Origin: Oscillospiraceae bacterium
GTDB lineage: Bacteria; Bacillota; Clostridia; Oscillospirales; Ruminococcaceae
Reading direction: 5' to 3'
Assembly (NCBI GenBank): GCA_009777635.1
Contig: WRLK01000010.1
Span: forward strand, 1 to 64,000
DNA: 64,000 nucleotides
Part shown: in pieces, positions 24,095 through 35,790 of the stretch
Layout: each line of letters begins with the position of its first letter
Position numbering within the stretch: the stretch's first letter is position 1
The notes under the pieces: generated by a model
What the model was told of the DNA's origin: nothing
The model's input: the letters and a program-made list of their open reading frames with translations, nothing else
The model's database searches: none
Position numbers and translations under genes: made by a program

Positions 24095-24757
24095 GTGAGA
24101 TTAAACAAAAAAAGGAAAAGAAGCGGCTGGACGTCGGCTTTTATGATAACCGCCGGATTTCTTGCGCTTTTCATATGGCTCGACGTAATCACGCGCCCTG
24201 TGATAAAAGGCGTGATTGAATACCATGCAAAGGTGTTTGCGACAAGGCTTTTAAACGAAGCGATGGAGCTGCAGCTCGAAGAAAGCGAAGTGGGTTACGG
24301 AAGCCTTGTTGCAATAACTCGCGGGGAAAACGGCGACGTGATGTCTATTGAAGCCGATATGGCGCAGATAAACAGGCTGAAAACGCAGCTTAACCTTGCC
24401 GTTGTAGACCGGCTTGAAAACGAGAAAAACCGCGAAATACAATTGCCGGTCGGCACAATCGTCGGAAACCAGTTCACCTCGGGACGCGGTCCGGAAATTA
24501 CCATCAAAATCATTCCGACAGGGTATGTTCAGTCGGAAATCCAAAACCGTCTGTCGTCGGCGGGAATCAACCAGACACTGCACCAGATCATGCTCAAAGT
24601 AAGCGTGCAGGTCATCGCCGTAATGCCGGGATACAACGTGAGAACCGAGACGTCCACGAATTTTCCCATTGCGGAAACCGTGATTGTCGGCAGGATTCCG
24701 CAGGGGTACGCGTCGATCGAGACGGGAGCCGCGACTTTCGCACCGATACAAAGTTAA
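24095..24757 (+). CDS. yunB: Sporulation protein YunB
   Basis: 220 aa from GTG 24095. One N-terminal membrane anchor (residues 17-33, AFMITAGFLALFIWLDVIT) then a globular domain with RPVIKGVIEYHAKVFATRLL and LPVGTIVGNQFTSGRGPEI, both typical of YunB. In B. subtilis the gene is made in the mother cell under sigma-E. Implies a spore-forming host. Confidence 0.9.
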   Translation: MRLNKKRKRSGWTSAFMITAGFLALFIWLDVITRPVIKGVIEYHAKVFATRLLNEAMELQLEESEVGYGSLVAITRGENGDVMSIEADMAQINRLKTQLNLAVVDRLENEKNREIQLPVGTIVGNQFTSGRGPEITIKIIPTGYVQSEIQNRLSSAGINQTLHQIMLKVSVQVIAVMPGYNVRTETSTNFPIAETVIVGRIPQGYASIETGAATFAPIQS

Positions 24758-24778
24758 TTATGAATTTTTTAAAAATTG

Positions 24779-24787
24779 TGGTATACT
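24779..24787 (+). promoter_or_regulatory. Extended -10 promoter of the ligA-gatCAB operon
   Basis: TGGTATACT (24779-24787) is an extended -10 element; the -35 is poor. Nearly the same string, TTGTGGTATACT, precedes the HD-domain gene at 30101-30112. Confidence 0.5.
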
Positions 24788-24825
24788 CTAAAAAAGCGGT
24801 CCGGCAAATACTTTCGGAGCAATAA

Positions 24826-27103
<2,278 letters not shown>

Positions 27104-27104
<1 letters not shown>

Positions 27105-28570
27105 TGAGCTTATTTCAGAAAACTGCAACGGAACTCTCCGGAATGCTTAAGTCAAAGCAAATATCCGCGGCGGAGCTTATAAACGACGTTTTTGCGCGAA
27201 TTGACGCCGTTGAGGACAAGGTTCAGGCATATATCACGCAGACCAGAGCGCTTGCGCTTTCGCAGGCCGAAAAAGTGGACGAAAGACGCCAAAAAGGCGA
27301 AGATATGCCGATGCTTTCAGGTATTCCCCTTGCGGTAAAGGATAACATCGGTGTAAAGGGAATCCCGCTTACATGCGCGTCAAAAATGCTTCAAAGCTAT
27401 ATACCGCCTTTTTCCGCAACCGTTATAGATGTTCTTGCAGACAATGGCACAATAATAACAGGAAAGACAAATCTTAATGAGTTTGCGATGGGTTCATCTG
27501 GTGAGACGTCTTATTTTAAAATGACACGCAACCCGCAAAACCTTGATCATGTGCCGGGCGGCTCGTCAGGCGGTTCCGCCGCCGCAATTGCCGCCGGTGA
27601 AGCCGTCATTTCGCTGGGCACGGATACTGGCGGCTCGGCCCGTCTGCCCGCGTCTTACTGCGGTGTTGTGGGGCTTAGGCCTACATATGGCGCCGTGTCG
27701 AGATACGGCGCGGTTGCTTTCGCTTCGTCGCTCGACCAGATTTGCCCTATGGGCCGTTCGGTTGCCGACGTTTCGGCGCTGTTTTCCGAAATATGCGGGC
27801 CGGATAAAATGGACGCAACAACGGCAAACCGTGGATACCTCGATTTCACAGCTTCGCTTGACGGTGAAATAAATGGTATGATTATCGGTATTCCCGCTGA
27901 ATATTTTAGCGACGCCATCGATGCGGATGTCGCAAAGCTCGTGATGGACGCCGTCCGGGTTTTAGAGCGCGAAGGCGCTGTGATAAAGCAAATATCATTG
28001 CCTTCAACGGGATATGCGCTTCCGGCATATTTTATTATATCGGCTGCGGAGGCGTCTTCAAACCTTGCGCGTTTTGACGGCGTGCGGTTCGGGCATCGCG
28101 CAAACGAATACGTGAATGTGGACGAGCTCATTGAAAAATCACGCGGTGAGGGCTTCGGCGACGAGATAAAGCGCAGGCTTATGCTCGGAACCCACTTTCT
28201 AAGCGCCGGTTATTACGACAAGTATTACAAGCGCGCGGCATTGATGCGAAGGCGCATACAAGCTGAATTTGAAGCGGTTTATCAGGATTGCGACTGTATC
28301 GTTTCGCCAACGGCGGCGACTACCGCGGCAAAGCTTGATGAAAATATGGACGACCCCGCGAAACGGTATTCGGCGGACTCATGCACGGTTGCAGTCAGCC
28401 TTGCGGGGCTGCCTGCGATTTCAGTACCATGCGGAACGGCTCTGGACGGGCTTCCGGTGGGGCTCCAGATAATCGGCAAAAGATTTTCGGAGGAGCAGGT
28501 GCTTAAAATGGCGTACAGGTTTGAAACAGCCACAGGAGGCCCCAAATCGTTATCTGTGATAAATCAGTAA
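27104..28570 (+). CDS. gatA: Asp-tRNA(Asn)/Glu-tRNA(Gln) amidotransferase subunit A
   Basis: 488 aa amidase. The Ser-cisSer-Lys triad is visible: Lys in LAVKDN, the glycine-serine loop PGGSSGGSAAAIAAG and the nucleophile in DTGGSARLPASYCG. It releases ammonia from glutamine and channels it to GatB to convert misacylated Glu-tRNA(Gln) or Asp-tRNA(Asn). Full length. Confidence 0.95.
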
Positions 28571-28580
28571 GGAGTACAAC

Positions 28581-30032
28581 ATGGACATATATAACAGTAA
28601 GTACGATATTGTAATCGGGCTTGAAGTACACGCCGAGCTTTGCACAAAGACAAAAGGCTTTTGCGATTGCAAGAACGAATTCGGAGGCGAAGTCAATACA
28701 AATTGCTGTCCGGGCTGTATTGGGTTGCCGGGTACGCTTCCGACGCTGAACGAAGAGGTTGTGAACTTTGCCTTAAAAGCCGGGCATGCTTTAAACTGCG
28801 AGGTAAACTTATATTCAAAGTACGACCGGAAAAATTATTTCTATCCCGATTTGGCGAAAGGCTACCAGACGACGCAGTTTGACGTGCCTATCTGCCATAA
28901 CGGCTATGTTGATTTGCTTGAGGAATCCGGCGAAACAAAGCGCATCAGGGTGGCGAGGGTACACATCGAGGAGGACACCGCCAAGCTCATACACGAGGAG
29001 AGCTTTGACGGAACGCTGATAGACTTTAACCGCAGCGGAGTACCGTTAATCGAGATTGTTTCCGAGCCTGATTTGCGCAGCGGCAGGGATGCGAAGCTGT
29101 ATCTTGAAACGCTGCGCTTAATCCTAGTTGCGATTGGAGTGTCTGACGGCAAAATGCAGGAGGGTTCAATCCGCTGCGACGTAAACGTTTCGGTTATGCC
29201 AAAGGGCTGCGAGGTTTTCGGCACGCGCGTTGAGATGAAAAACGTAAACACCTTTACAGGCGCCGTTCGCGCGATTGAGTATGAAGCCGAACGCCAGATT
29301 GCGCTTTTGGAAAGCGGCGGAAAAATTTTTCAGGAAACGCGGCGCTGGGACGATGCGGAAGGAAAAAACTTCCTGATGCGTTCAAAGGAGGACGCAAATG
29401 ACTACCGGTATTTCCCGGAGCCGGATTTGCTAACGCTATCCCTTAGCAAAGCGCATGTTGACGCGTTAAAGGAGAGCTTGCCGGAGCTGCCGAACGCCCG
29501 TATATTAAGACTGATGAAGGATTATGGCTTAAAGTTTTTCGACGCGCAATTATTGATGGAAAACCTCGAAAAATGCGCATTTTTTGAGGAGTGCGCCGCC
29601 CTGGACAAGTGTAAACCCCAAAACCTTTCCAACTGGATACTCGGCGACATTTCACGGCTTTTAAACGCCGAAAACCTGACGCTTTCAGACACGAAGCTAA
29701 CAAGCAAATCGCTGTGCGAAATGGTCGGAATGATTGAATCCGGCGCGATTTCAAGCGCTGCCGGAAAGACGATTATCGAGATTATATTGTATGAGGAAAA
29801 ATCACCGGGCGATATTGTAAAGGAAAAAGGATTGTCGCAAATCAGCGATTTGAGCGCGCTTGAATCCATCGCGAAAGCGGTTGTTGAAGCAAACGCAGGG
29901 CCCGTCGAGCAGTACAATTCCGGCAAAACAAACGTGCTCGGATTCCTTGTCGGACAGTGCATGAAGCAATCAAAAGGACAGGGAAATCCCGCCGTTTTAA
30001 AAGAAATTTTGTTGAAATTAATAAAAAAATAA
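28581..30032 (+). CDS. gatB: Asp-tRNA(Asn)/Glu-tRNA(Gln) amidotransferase subunit B
   Basis: 483 aa. GLEVHAELCTKTKGFC, NTNCCPGCIGLPGTLP and KNYFYPDLAKGYQTTQ are hallmark GatB blocks; zinc-type cysteines are present. The C-terminal YqeY-like tail binds tRNA. ATG 28581 has GTAAGGAG upstream. Completes the ligA-gatCAB operon. Confidence 0.95.
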   Translation: MDIYNSKYDIVIGLEVHAELCTKTKGFCDCKNEFGGEVNTNCCPGCIGLPGTLPTLNEEVVNFALKAGHALNCEVNLYSKYDRKNYFYPDLAKGYQTTQFDVPICHNGYVDLLEESGETKRIRVARVHIEEDTAKLIHEESFDGTLIDFNRSGVPLIEIVSEPDLRSGRDAKLYLETLRLILVAIGVSDGKMQEGSIRCDVNVSVMPKGCEVFGTRVEMKNVNTFTGAVRAIEYEAERQIALLESGGKIFQETRRWDDAEGKNFLMRSKEDANDYRYFPEPDLLTLSLSKAHVDALKESLPELPNARILRLMKDYGLKFFDAQLLMENLEKCAFFEECAALDKCKPQNLSNWILGDISRLLNAENLTLSDTKLTSKSLCEMVGMIESGAISSAAGKTIIEIILYEEKSPGDIVKEKGLSQISDLSALESIAKAVVEANAGPVEQYNSGKTNVLGFLVGQCMKQSKGQGNPAVLKEILLKLIKK

Positions 30033-30103
30033 TATATAATATATTTTAACTGGATTTTCCAAATTAATTTGCAAATCTTTGTACTATACACATACTCAAT
30101 TTG

Positions 30104-30112
30104 TGGTATACT
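30104..30112 (+). promoter_or_regulatory. Extended -10 promoter for the HD-domain gene
   Basis: TGGTATACT (30104-30112) in an AT-rich gap of 128 bp after gatB. The -35 is weak. Confidence 0.45.
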
Positions 30113-30160
30113 TAGAGCTAGTTGATACCCATATAGAGTATGAAGGAGACATGAACCAAA

Positions 30161-30697
30161 ATGGTGTTTTCGCCTTTGAATAAGGTGCGCGAGTATAAAA
30201 GGGGCGCGCTTAAGGAGTTCTTCGAACATATCGACGCGCTTTTAGAAAGCGATGAGGTAAAGCAGCTTGACGATTATCGGCAGCATTATTGTTTTTCACG
30301 GTTGCAGCACTCTATTGACGTGGCGTACTACAGCTTTTTCCTGTCAAAACTGTTCGGGTGGGATTCAAAGTCGGCGGCGCGCGCCGGACTGCTGCACGAC
30401 ATGTTCTTGTACGACTGCCACGACGATTCTTACAAAGTGAAGAGCCATTTGCGTCTGCACCCGAAAATCGCGCTTGAAAACGCCCGCGGAATTTGTGAAC
30501 TGAATGAAATCGAAGAGGATATCATCAAAAAACATATGTGGCTGATAACGATGCGTCCGCCGCGGTACAAAGAAAGCTATATCGTGACGTTTGTCGATAA
30601 ATACTGTGCGCTTCGGGAGCTTTGTATCAGCGTGACAAGGAGATGCGGAGAAAAATTCGCCGCAAGAAATGGATACGGAAGCTTAAACAGGGCATAA
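30161..30697 (+). CDS. HD-domain phosphohydrolase
   Basis: 178 aa. Metal-binding HD signature: H in LQHSIDVAYYSF, HD in AGLLHDMFLYD, H in HLRLHP and KKHMW, D in FVDKYCALRE. Such small HD proteins hydrolyse nucleotides or phosphate esters; the substrate is not evident. GAAGGAGA lies 12 nt before ATG 30161. Single-gene unit between gatB and a terminator. Confidence 0.82.
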   Translation: MVFSPLNKVREYKRGALKEFFEHIDALLESDEVKQLDDYRQHYCFSRLQHSIDVAYYSFFLSKLFGWDSKSAARAGLLHDMFLYDCHDDSYKVKSHLRLHPKIALENARGICELNEIEEDIIKKHMWLITMRPPRYKESYIVTFVDKYCALRELCISVTRRCGEKFAARNGYGSLNRA

Positions 30698-30735
30698 AAA
30701 GAGCCTTGCGGACTTAACCGCAAGGCTCTTTTTAT
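30696..30735 (+). terminator. Bidirectional terminator between HD gene and csrA
   Basis: AAAAAGAGCCTTGCGG (30696-30711) pairs perfectly with CCGCAAGGCTCTTTTT (30718-30733). T runs on both strands suit the convergent HD and csrA operons. Confidence 0.9.
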
Positions 30736-30765
30736 TTTATTGACAATGGACAACCGCGGCACATT

Positions 30766-30954
30766 CTATTTTCCGCGTCTGCGGGCGCGCCTGCCGCCGG
30801 TTGGGTTTTCCGCCGCATCAAGCCGCTCTATCGGTATTTCTTTAGGGGCCTCCACTCCGAGGACGACCTTTTCGCCGGTGATGTCAACGACCGTTGCGAT
30901 GATGTTGTCGCCAATGACAAAGGATTCCCCGATTCTCCTGCTGATAACTAGCAT
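30766..30954 (-). CDS. csrA: Carbon storage regulator, RNA-binding protein
   Basis: 62 aa. MLVISRRIGESFVIGDNI and KVVLGVEAPKEIPIER are the conserved CsrA strands; the tail is unusually arginine-rich (GGRRARRRGK). CsrA dimers bind GGA motifs in 5' leaders and block translation, in Gram-positives chiefly of flagellin. It is the last gene after fliW; FliW binds and inhibits CsrA, giving the homeostatic switch of flagellin synthesis. Its own leader carries GCCGGAAGGAATGG with two GGA motifs and a GCAGCTT-C-AAGCTGC hairpin. Confidence 0.95.
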   Translation of the reverse strand: MLVISRRIGESFVIGDNIIATVVDITGEKVVLGVEAPKEIPIERLDAAENPTGGRRARRRGK

Positions 30955-31009
30955 AGGTTAGACCATTCCTTCCGGCAGCTTGAAGCTGCATACGCGGACA
31001 CGCACTTTG

Positions 31010-31042
31010 ATTCCCACTCGTGGGTTTCATACCCCGCCGCTT
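31010..31042 (-). repeat. Dispersed 33-bp repeat, copy 1, in the csrA leader
   Basis: On the minus strand this reads AAGCGGCGGGGTATGAAACC through to GTGGGAAT and is identical over 33 bp to 61076-61108. It contains the hairpin CCCAC-GA-GTGGG. Similarity continues weakly on both sides (GGTTGCACGAACGC against GGTTACACAAACGC). Both copies point toward the downstream gene. Confidence 0.85.
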
Positions 31043-31088
31043 GGCGTTCGTGCAACCAAATCAGTTGTAAGGGCGAAATCCGCTCGCG

Positions 31089-31535
31089 TTACCTTTCGGC
31101 GCTTTCTTCATCCTCGCCGCTTAAGTAAAACCGGATGGGGTAATCCTTGTTTGCAAGGATTATCTGCTTGGCTACACGGTTTTTTGGGTCAATGACGATC
31201 GGGCTTTTTAAGTTCACCGTCGTTTTTGAGACGTCGCGCGGAACGGCGGCGATCACCAGAAAGACAAGCCCGTCCGTTTTGCCGCCGAACGCTCTTAAAT
31301 CCTCGGGCTCCATCTCGGGCTCGTAGCCGTCGATAATCTCAAATGGATTGAACACTACAAAGCAGGGAATCGTCTGGTTTATGGCCTGATACCACATCAA
31401 CGTGACGTCTTCCTCCTGTTTTGTTATGAGCGCGTAGTTATCAATCTCCTCAAAGCCGTACAGGCCCTGAGGCATGTTGAATATATGCTCGTTATCGACA
31501 TCCAGCGGTCCAAAAACGGCACTGTTCACTAACAT
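31089..31535 (-). CDS. fliW: Flagellar assembly factor FliW
   Basis: 148 aa. ATG 31535 preferred because GGAGG lies 6 nt upstream; the ATG six bases earlier touches the ribosome site. Blocks FNMPQGLYGFEEIDNYAL and MWYQAINQTIPCFVV are typical. FliW binds flagellin and CsrA and relieves CsrA repression of flagellin when hooks are complete. Confidence 0.93.
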   Translation of the reverse strand: MLVNSAVFGPLDVDNEHIFNMPQGLYGFEEIDNYALITKQEEDVTLMWYQAINQTIPCFVVFNPFEIIDGYEPEMEPEDLRAFGGKTDGLVFLVIAAVPRDVSKTTVNLKSPIVIDPKNRVAKQIILANKDYPIRFYLSGEDEESAER

Positions 31536-31577
31536 TTGCATCCTCCGTAAACATCGTTGAGATATAAATGGGGTCCA

Positions 31578-32180
31578 TTATTCGCCGGGGGGAGGCACAT
31601 AGTTCGGGTCGGCGCTTCTAGGGACATAAATGGGCGAGCCGACATATTCAATGACGACCTCGGGATACTGCTGGACGGAATACTCTATGCTGGCGGGGAC
31701 ATACTCAAGCTCCGGCCTTGAATTGACGTGCCAGTCGAACGTGAGCGAATCCATCTGGAAATCAAACGAGATAGAGCCCGGCTGCACGTTAATCTGCGGA
31801 GCCTGAGGCGGGCCGTGGGGATTGCTTACCTGAACAGGAGCCGCCTTTGCGGCAGCCGCATCGATGATCGGCTCTCCCTGTCCTGCGGCGTCAATCATCG
31901 CGCTGCCGTTTTCAGCATAGGTGCGCGCGGCTTCCGCGGCGCCTGCCCTGCCTTGCTGCGCAAAGTCCCCGGTTGAGCGTATGGCGCTCTTAAGACCTGC
32001 ATTAGCCCTCGCCTCTGTTGTGTCGATGTTGACGCGCGCGGGCGTCGTCTGGATGTTCGCGGCGCCTTTATTGCGCGTGACATTTACAGCGGGAAGCTGC
32101 GTGTTTTGCTGAAGCGCCGCGCGTGTTGTCTGCGTTTCAATTTTGATGGGGATTGAACTGATTTTCAGTAACGGTTGCAT
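31578..32180 (-). CDS. DUF6470-family protein of flagellar loci
   Basis: 200 aa, start ATG 32180 with AGGTGGTG upstream. The N-terminus LLKISSIPIKIETQTTRA and a C-terminal beta-rich, proline-ending segment match DUF6470, regularly found between flgL and fliW in Firmicutes. No signal or membrane segment. The middle is alanine-rich and low complexity. Function unknown; probably an accessory of hook-filament junction assembly. Confidence 0.8.
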   Translation of the reverse strand: MQPLLKISSIPIKIETQTTRAALQQNTQLPAVNVTRNKGAANIQTTPARVNIDTTEARANAGLKSAIRSTGDFAQQGRAGAAEAARTYAENGSAMIDAAGQGEPIIDAAAAKAAPVQVSNPHGPPQAPQINVQPGSISFDFQMDSLTFDWHVNSRPELEYVPASIEYSVQQYPEVVIEYVGSPIYVPRSADPNYVPPPGE

Positions 32181-32224
32181 GTGTTTTCACCACCTAAGAA
32201 TAAGTTGTATATATAGTATTATCA

Positions 32225-33319
32225 TTAACGGATAAAATTGAAGATTGAGGGCTGCAATAAGCGGGAACCCATTTGCAGGGCGGCGTTATAAACATATTCC
32301 TGCATTTTGAAGTCCATGATTGCCTGATATGGGTCCATAAACTCAAGATGCCCCTGCTGTTCGATCATCGTGTCATTTTGCTTTTCAAGACGGGAAACCG
32401 TAAAGTCAAGGTATGCGGCGTCGGCGCCGATCTGCGTAATCTGGACTCCGATGTTGTCGGCTGACGCCCTGAATTTGTCAAGAAGCGCACCGCCTCTTTC
32501 GGGGTCGCCGCCGCCGCCGCGTAAAAACGCAACCATCTCGTTTATGACATTGTAGATGTTATCATCGCCCGAGCCTAAAAAATCAAGGCCGACCAGCGTG
32601 TTTTTAAACGCGGAATTGGACGCTACGTTCTGGCTGTCGGGAGCGGGCTTCATCTGGAACCCAAGCCCCAAGTCTACGTATGCGGCGTCACGGAACAGGT
32701 AAGCATGCTCGCCTTCTTTGTCGATTTGGTCTACCCTTACGCCGTTATAGTGCAGGACTCCCGTTTCCACAAATGGTATGTTATCTACGCCGTCAACATA
32801 AGTGTGGCCGTCGGGCAAAGCGCTAAAGGCGTCATCATAACGGGGGTCGCCGGGCTCAATGATCATTTCGACGTCCTTGACGGTAAACGGCTGCGTTTTT
32901 GTGTTTGTCCCGCCGAACAGGTACCGGTCGGAGTATTGACCGTTTGCGCATGATAAAATCTGGTCGCGCAGCTTCTCAAGCTCGGTGGCTATGATGTTGC
33001 GCTCGTCTTTGCCGGAGGTTCCGCTTAACCCGACGATGAACCGGTCCGATATATCCTTCGTAAGGTCGGATATCTTCATCAACTGGCCCTCGGCGCCGGC
33101 AAAGGTGTTTCTTGTGGTAATCGCGTTATCAAGGTAACCGTCAAGCCGCGCAAGGCTGCGACGAAGCGTCATGGCCCTTACGCCGTCCGCCGTGTTCTCG
33201 GCCATCATGTTGAACTTGCGCCCGCTTGCGACCCTGTAGTTGCCGTCGTTTAAAAGGCTCAGGTTCCGGTTTAGGTTGGACGTATAGTTCCTTGCTATCG
33301 TTGTATTGGTAATACGCAT
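32225..33319 (-). CDS. flgL: Flagellar hook-associated protein 3
   Basis: 364 aa. Flagellin-like coiled termini: MRITNTTIARNYTSNLNRNL at the start and SRLEKQNDTMIEQQGHLEF with LQMGSRLLQPSIFNFI at the end. Joins hook to filament together with FlgK. GGAGGAGA upstream. Lies 12 nt after flgK. Confidence 0.93.
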   Translation of the reverse strand: MRITNTTIARNYTSNLNRNLSLLNDGNYRVASGRKFNMMAENTADGVRAMTLRRSLARLDGYLDNAITTRNTFAGAEGQLMKISDLTKDISDRFIVGLSGTSGKDERNIIATELEKLRDQILSCANGQYSDRYLFGGTNTKTQPFTVKDVEMIIEPGDPRYDDAFSALPDGHTYVDGVDNIPFVETGVLHYNGVRVDQIDKEGEHAYLFRDAAYVDLGLGFQMKPAPDSQNVASNSAFKNTLVGLDFLGSGDDNIYNVINEMVAFLRGGGGDPERGGALLDKFRASADNIGVQITQIGADAAYLDFTVSRLEKQNDTMIEQQGHLEFMDPYQAIMDFKMQEYVYNAALQMGSRLLQPSIFNFIR

Positions 33320-33331
33320 TTACTTCTCCTC

Positions 33332-35767
33332 CTATCTGCCAACGACGCCCATGCCGTTTATGATTCTGTCGAGCGCTTCATCCAGCGCTGTCATGTAACG
33401 GGCCGCCGCGTTGTAGAAATTCTGGTATTGCATCATGCTGATGCCCTCCTCGTCGATTGAGACCGCCGATACCGCATCGCGCCTGTCGGCAAGCGTGCTG
33501 ATAACGACAAATGAGGCGTCGAGCTTGCTTGTGTTGGCCTTGTGGTCAAGAGACGCGTCGCTTTGCATATTAATCAGAAAGTTCTCGAAAGTGCCGGAAA
33601 AGGCTGCGTTTGTAAACGTGTTCGTCTCGGTGAACAGCTCTTTGAACTTGAAGATGTTGTCGTTTGCCGCGGCCGTCACATTCTTGAGCGACAGTATGTT
33701 CCGGGTGTCCTGGGCGTCCAGCCTGACATGGGTGTTGGTCGTGCTGCCGCCGCCGGGCGCAGGCGCGTTCGCGTTCGCGCTTGTGGTAATGGAAAAAGTG
33801 GAGTCCGTCGCTAAATCCGGCGGAGCGTCGTTCGGGCTTCCGGAAAGAAGCTCATAGAAATTAATACTGGTGTTCCTTGCCCACGGATAAGCCTGGTCGG
33901 CGGGGCTTGACATAAATGTTCTCGTAGTTTTTGTATCCGGGTCGTATACTTCCATTATAACGGCGTCGCCCGCGGAGGTTTCCTTGAACAGATACCTGTT
34001 ATCGGGTATTTTCTGCATTGGAGGCCAGGTATTCGGATCCGCCGGATCGAACAGGCCCGGGTCGTAATCTTCCGGGATGGCCTTCGGCTTAAAATCGATA
34101 GAGCGCATCCACGCCGGAGGCGTGCCGGCGATTTCAAGCTTGGGCTCCGCTAAGGTAGCGGGCTTTTCCTTTGACGCGGTCATATAAAGCGGGTCGTCAA
34201 GCCAGCTTTGCGATATGGATATGTTCGAGGCCGTAATCCGCGCGTCTACGATTACGGGGGCTGCCGTCAAGCTGTCCAGCGTTGCGTCTTCGGTCGGCAT
34301 GATGCTGAAAACAACTTTGCCGTCGTCCATGAAGCTGAGCTTTTGCATTTGGCCGTCCGCGTCATAGCTTACTTCGGCAAAGTATACCGAGCCGTCGTCC
34401 ATAGTCACGGATACATAGTCGGGAGCGTCGGGATCGATGGGGTCGCCGGGGTAGTTTGCGTCGCCCGGCCTTACCGCCGCGAAAGTCATTGCGTAGTTTT
34501 TGCCTGAAAGCTCCAAGGTCCCGGGAGCGATGCTTTGCATCCACGGGGGATCCGGCTGGGCGGCGATTGTAAGCGATCTTGGCACGAACAGGTTTTCGTC
34601 TTTGGTCGCCGGGTACATCCCGCCGCTTCTTTCGGACTCCTGCTCCGTGATGTTGTTTACCCTGTTAAACGCCTCGGCAAGCATGGCGGCGTATTCGTCA
34701 AGGCTTGCCTGATAATAAGGTATGCCTCTAAACGTATTGCTGCCCTGAGCGATTGTAGTCGGCCCGACGCCGTTTATAACGTCAAGGAAGCCTTTGAGGC
34801 CGCCCCTGAAGAGCTTGAGCGTGACGTCTCCCATGTTGTCGCGCATCTCGTCGCTGGCGTTTGAGAAATCGATGCCCTTCGCGTTAATCGGGAAGCCGGA
34901 AATACCGTCGACGACGTGGATGCTGACAAAACCGTTGTCATCCTCGCGGACCTCAAACTTGTTGAATGAGCCGGAATCGACAAGCACCACGTTCGGAACC
35001 TCGGGCGGCCTGCCGGAATTTTTAAGCTCAATGCTTAACTGATCAATCACATGGTCGGCGGCAATTTGCACGGGAGTCCTTACGATCTGGATATCGACAT
35101 ACTCCGCAAGCCTGTCGATGAGCAGGTTGCGCGCATCCTGAAGCTCGTTTGAGGGGTTGCCGTAAAAATGGTCTTCCTTAATCCTTACGTTTAAGTCCGC
35201 GATTTTTTCAAGCAAATCGTTGACTTCGGCGCTGACCGTCGTCTTAAGGTCGTTTGTCTGCTGCTGCCTTGCAATCGCCAAGTCGTTCGCGTTTTGGTTG
35301 ATGATCTGAACAAGCTCGTTCGCGGTGTTCCTTACGACCATCGCAAGCTCCTTGCTGTCGGCCTGCGCCAGCAGCTTGTCGATTGCGGTATAAAGGTCGC
35401 CCATCTTCGCGTGCAGGCCGTTTGTCTGAATTTCATCAAATATATTGTTAATATCCGTAAGTCCGCTTTGCCGTATGCCAAGCTCGCCGTAAGACGTAGC
35501 TTCCATACGGTAGCGGTTGTCAAGGTACGGATCGCGGATTTGCGTAATTGCCTTTACGGTAGCGCCCTGGCCCGGAAATTGGGTGCCAAAGGTGGTAAAT
35601 TTCATTGCGCCGCCGGCCGAATTAAGGGATACCTGATCAACCCTCTGGCGCGTGTAGCCGGGGGTTTGGGTGTTGGCTATGTTATGGCCCACGGTATCAA
35701 GCCCTAGCTGGCCGATAGCGATCGCCCTTTTTGCGGTTTCAAAGGATAAAAAGGTTGGTCGGATCAT
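33332..35767 (-). CDS. flgK: Flagellar hook-associated protein 1, long form
   Basis: 811 aa. Conserved N-terminus (GLDTVGHNIANTQTPGYTRQ) and C-terminus (SIDEEGISMMQYQNFYNAAA, then RYMTALDEALDRIING). The centre (about residues 380-690) carries a large extra region rich in Pro, Asp and Gly, making it considerably longer than common FlgK proteins; it would be surface exposed at the hook-filament junction. GGGAGG before ATG 35767. Confidence 0.92.
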   Translation of the reverse strand: MIRPTFLSFETAKRAIAIGQLGLDTVGHNIANTQTPGYTRQRVDQVSLNSAGGAMKFTTFGTQFPGQGATVKAITQIRDPYLDNRYRMEATSYGELGIRQSGLTDINNIFDEIQTNGLHAKMGDLYTAIDKLLAQADSKELAMVVRNTANELVQIINQNANDLAIARQQQTNDLKTTVSAEVNDLLEKIADLNVRIKEDHFYGNPSNELQDARNLLIDRLAEYVDIQIVRTPVQIAADHVIDQLSIELKNSGRPPEVPNVVLVDSGSFNKFEVREDDNGFVSIHVVDGISGFPINAKGIDFSNASDEMRDNMGDVTLKLFRGGLKGFLDVINGVGPTTIAQGSNTFRGIPYYQASLDEYAAMLAEAFNRVNNITEQESERSGGMYPATKDENLFVPRSLTIAAQPDPPWMQSIAPGTLELSGKNYAMTFAAVRPGDANYPGDPIDPDAPDYVSVTMDDGSVYFAEVSYDADGQMQKLSFMDDGKVVFSIMPTEDATLDSLTAAPVIVDARITASNISISQSWLDDPLYMTASKEKPATLAEPKLEIAGTPPAWMRSIDFKPKAIPEDYDPGLFDPADPNTWPPMQKIPDNRYLFKETSAGDAVIMEVYDPDTKTTRTFMSSPADQAYPWARNTSINFYELLSGSPNDAPPDLATDSTFSITTSANANAPAPGGGSTTNTHVRLDAQDTRNILSLKNVTAAANDNIFKFKELFTETNTFTNAAFSGTFENFLINMQSDASLDHKANTSKLDASFVVISTLADRRDAVSAVSIDEEGISMMQYQNFYNAAARYMTALDEALDRIINGMGVVGR

Positions 35768-35790
35768 AATGTGTGCCTCCCTAATGCCTG

